A DNA stretch of 50,748 bases from Kandleria vitulina DSM 20405 (GTDB lineage: Bacteria > Bacillota_I > Bacilli_A > Erysipelotrichales > Coprobacillaceae): NCBI RefSeq assembly GCF_000702065.1, contig NZ_JNKN01000013.1, forward strand, positions 1-50,748, in the 5' to 3' direction. The notes beneath the pieces are model-generated. The model made no database searches, was not told the DNA's origin, and saw nothing but the letters and a program-made list of their open reading frames with translations. The position numbers and the translations under genes were made by a program. Shown here piece after piece: positions 48,916 to 50,748 of this stretch; position 1 is the stretch's first letter; the number at the start of each line of letters is the position of its first letter.

Positions 48916-50298
48916 TTACATGGCTCCTGTTCCATGAATAATACTACGAACGGTCTTATAGACAATGACAATATCAAGCCACAATGACCAGTTCTTATAA
49001 TAATAGACATCTAATTTGCATCTTCCTTCAAAAGAAAGATTGCTGCGGCCATTGGCCTGCCACATACCAGTAATACCTGGCTTAACTTCAATAATATTGG
49101 AATAATAATATCCCATATCCTGCTTTTCACGAGGAAGGTATGGTCTTGGTCCTACCAATGCCATATCTCCAAGCAGAACATTAAAGAACTGTGGAAATTC
49201 ATCAAGTGATGATTTTCTAAGAAAATGTCCTACCTTAGTAATACGAGGATCATTTTCTAGTTTCTTATTCTTTAAATATTCCTCTCTGATTTTAGGATCA
49301 TCTCTCATAAGTTCTTCTAGCTTCTCTTCCGCATTAGGAATCATGCTTCTAAACTTATAGATTGTAATCTCTTTGCCATGATGACCAATTCTTGTCTGCT
49401 TAAAGAAAATAGAATCATGATCACCATTCTTTAGACAGATGATCTTCACAAAAATAGCTAAAAAGACAGTTAATATTGATCCAATTAATCCAAAGATAAT
49501 ATCAAAGAAACGTTTAAGGATTGTATCAAACACACTCATCTTATCTCTAGAAGTAGAAATAAGCAGAATCCCATCGAAATCCTGAACCTGTGAAGAGAAA
49601 TTCATTGTATTATTATCTCTTGGCATATATTTAACAGATTCTACAAGATCTCCTACTGTAGACATGATTGTATCATATCCTTCTTCTGTAATGCTGTTTT
49701 CTACAATTACAACCTGTTGGATATCATTGTCCTTAATGACATCTATAACATCCTTATACTTAAAGACCTTAAAACGATCTTTTGGTATTCTTTCTTCTTC
49801 AATAACATTAGGGAAAGCCTGCTTAAATACATCTGGATCATTAAGATCCACGAAACCTAGCACTTCAGTAATCGCAAAGCGGTTATTATTGGCAATTCTC
49901 GCATAACGCAATGAATCACTGCTTGTTCCCATAACCAATGTCTTTGTCTTAAGCTGATGTCTTAAAACAATACGCAATGTTCTAGACAAGAAGATACATG
50001 CGACAAACATAACCATTGCCAGAAAGACAATGTAACGTCTTTTATCCTGATGAATCCCCTGAGGAATAACAACGATAAAAGTTAAGATGTAAACAAGACA
50101 TGCCTTAAACACATTCTTGATTTCTTCCCACACCAATGTATCTTCAATAGAATAATGTCCAAAGATGAACATATATACTATAAATAATCCTAATGTCTGT
50201 CTAAATAGTCCGACATTGATATCAAATAAGTTAAAGAAGAAATAATAGATTAATATTTCGAATACAATTAATAATAACGAAAGTATTTTTCTACTCAT
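48916..50298 (-). CDS. Undecaprenyl-phosphate sugar phosphotransferase (priming enzyme, WbaP/CpsE-like)
   Basis: This 460-residue polyisoprenyl-phosphate hexose-1-phosphate transferase starts the repeat unit on undecaprenyl phosphate. About four membrane helices lie at the N-terminus (to about residue 110), followed by a CoA-binding-like central domain (LKTKTLVMGTSSDSLRYARI) and, after a further membrane helix near 280-300, the catalytic bacterial sugar transferase domain. That domain has FFKQTRIGHHGKEITIYKFR, KSSLDEFPQFFNVLLGDMAL with its acidic pair, VGPRPYLPRE and KPGITGMWQANGRS. It is the first gene of the locus; no wzd/wze or LytR gene precedes it in this window. Confidence 0.95.
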   Translation of the reverse strand: MSRKILSLLLIVFEILIYYFFFNLFDINVGLFRQTLGLFIVYMFIFGHYSIEDTLVWEEIKNVFKACLVYILTFIVVIPQGIHQDKRRYIVFLAMVMFVACIFLSRTLRIVLRHQLKTKTLVMGTSSDSLRYARIANNNRFAITEVLGFVDLNDPDVFKQAFPNVIEEERIPKDRFKVFKYKDVIDVIKDNDIQQVVIVENSITEEGYDTIMSTVGDLVESVKYMPRDNNTMNFSSQVQDFDGILLISTSRDKMSVFDTILKRFFDIIFGLIGSILTVFLAIFVKIICLKNGDHDSIFFKQTRIGHHGKEITIYKFRSMIPNAEEKLEELMRDDPKIREEYLKNKKLENDPRITKVGHFLRKSSLDEFPQFFNVLLGDMALVGPRPYLPREKQDMGYYYSNIIEVKPGITGMWQANGRSNLSFEGRCKLDVYYYKNWSLWLDIVIVYKTVRSIIHGTGAM

Positions 50299-50341
50299 AT
50301 GATTTTCCTTTCAAAAAAGCCGAGACTTCACATTCCCACAC

Positions 50342-50347
50342 ATTATA
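50342..50347 (-). promoter_or_regulatory. -10 element ahead of the priming transferase
   Basis: TATAAT on the minus strand, 44 bases before ATG 50298, in an otherwise gene-free gap. The -35 is weak (ATTCAT at 16 bases). It is the best candidate promoter for the polysaccharide locus. Confidence 0.5.
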
Positions 50348-50502
50348 ACATAAAAGAGTTTATATGAATATAAAACCTTCATCTTACAGGCTTGAAAATC
50401 CTCTATATCTTTTATCATAAATAAAAAAGAGGCTGTAACGAAATAAAATACAGTAAAAAAAGTGGCGTACTCACTATTTAGTGAGTGCAGCCACTTTTTT
50501 GG

Positions 50503-50508
50503 TATAAT
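50503..50508 (+). promoter_or_regulatory. -10 element right before the transposase ATG
   Basis: TATAAT at 50503-50508 lies six bases before the ATG, so a start of transcription at the usual distance would give a nearly leaderless message. No Shine-Dalgarno site is seen. The hairpin in front would shield it from outside transcription. Confidence 0.45.
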
Positions 50509-50514
50509 TAGGTT

Positions 50515-50748
50515 ATGAGTTACAAGAATATAAAAGAACCTAATTACAGTAATTATTATAACCTATATCAGATGTGTTTGCCACTTAATCTTGAATATGT
50601 TCTTGATGAAGATGATGAACTGTTCTCGTTCCTGAAAGCGATAGGAGGAATTGATTTTTCAAGGTACATGAAAAAGAACGAGACCAGAGGACGTAAAGGA
50701 CATGATAACTTCAGGATGCTTAAGGCTATTCTTTTTGCCTACATGCAG
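50515..50748 (+). CDS. IS1182-like transposase, N-terminal part
   Basis: 78 codons from ATG 50515 to the window end, with YSNYYNLYQMCLPLNLEYVL, ELFSFLKAIGGIDFSRYMKK, RGRKGHDNFRMLKAILFAYM. This matches the N-terminal DNA-binding/DUF772 region of IS1182-type DDE transposases, with the FSRYMxxNETRGRKGHD block typical of Firmicutes copies. The catalytic residues are outside the window, so activity cannot be judged. Confidence 0.88.
   Translation, partial: MSYKNIKEPNYSNYYNLYQMCLPLNLEYVLDEDDELFSFLKAIGGIDFSRYMKKNETRGRKGHDNFRMLKAILFAYMQ

Larger units (their letters stand above)
50429..50748 (+). mobile_element. IS1182-like element, left end and start of the transposase
   Basis: The element starts near GAGGCTGTAACGAAAT (50429-50444), a plausible terminal repeat. 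A long hairpin (AAAAAAGTGGC / GCCACTTTTTT with an inner ACTCACTA / TAGTGAGT, 50455-50500) follows, then a -10 TATAAT and the transposase gene. The rest lies beyond the window, so the other end and target duplication cannot be checked. Confidence 0.8.

Noticed and set aside
1-50748. tRNA, rRNA or replication origin
   Set aside because: No cloverleaf-like sequence, rRNA motif or iteron-plus-Rep arrangement was recognised; the ACTTCAA iterons have no replication gene beside them.

Overview
The window is low-GC DNA with compact minus-strand operons and strong Shine-Dalgarno sites. Its surface-protein domains (SpaA/Cna-B) and polysaccharide gene families point to a Gram-positive Bacillota, probably a gut Erysipelotrichales/Coprobacillaceae relative (Catenibacterium-like). 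The genus is a guess. No tRNA, rRNA or CRISPR array was seen. Nearly every gene is on the minus strand; the only convincing plus-strand genes are a LysR regulator at about 12.5 kb and a partial transposase at the right edge.

Layout. (1) 1-2.8 kb: a partial IS200/IS605 element whose TnpA has lost both HUH histidines; it has cut off an adhesin gene. An intact tandem paralogue of that adhesin follows. (2) 3-5.5 kb: a DUF1284 gene, then a MerR-flavin reductase-iron alcohol dehydrogenase operon with a textbook 19-bp-spacer MerR promoter of the AdhR/NmlR carbonyl-stress type. (3) 5.6-8.1 kb: an accessory cassette of an AlbA_2/HATPase (COG2865-like) gene and a DUF2971 gene. The first is flanked by two arrays of the heptamer ACTTCAA at helical spacing, each joined to a near-identical terminator. 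(4) 8.1-13.4 kb: a six-gene operon (PNPOx-like protein, quinone oxidoreductase, four-gene Opu-type osmolyte ABC transporter) divergent from a LysR regulator. (5) 13.5-17 kb: the dTDP-L-rhamnose operon rfbA-rfbB-rfbD-rfbC. (6) 17-50.3 kb: a very large cell-surface polysaccharide locus. (7) 50.4 kb to the end: the start of an IS1182-like element.

How the polysaccharide locus works together. A WbaP-like phosphotransferase (48916-50298) should prime undecaprenyl phosphate. Rhamnose comes from RfbABCD and galactofuranose from Glf, with two tandem galactofuranosyltransferase-like proteins next to it. Other glycosyltransferases extend the chain, two flippases export it, and a Wzy-like protein polymerises it. 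Three LicD proteins, a TagD-like cytidylyltransferase and an IspD/TarI-like cytidylyltransferase with an extended SDR suggest decoration with CDP-activated phospho-substituents such as phosphocholine, glycerol-phosphate or ribitol-phosphate. A group of large GT-C-like membrane proteins with a DUF2304/GT2 pair looks like a polyprenyl-phosphate-sugar route for side-branch glycosylation outside the membrane. Two flippases, three LicDs and two sets of glycosyltransferases suggest two polymers or a composite locus.

Most unusual points: the ACTTCAA arrays around the COG2865-like gene, with an outward plus-strand promoter and a second terminator; two orphan solute-binding lipoproteins (one OpuBC-like, one family-3-like) inside the polysaccharide locus without permeases; a glycosyltransferase gene broken by a +1 slip and a perfect 11-bp tandem duplication whose shifts cancel; and the HUH-less TnpA.
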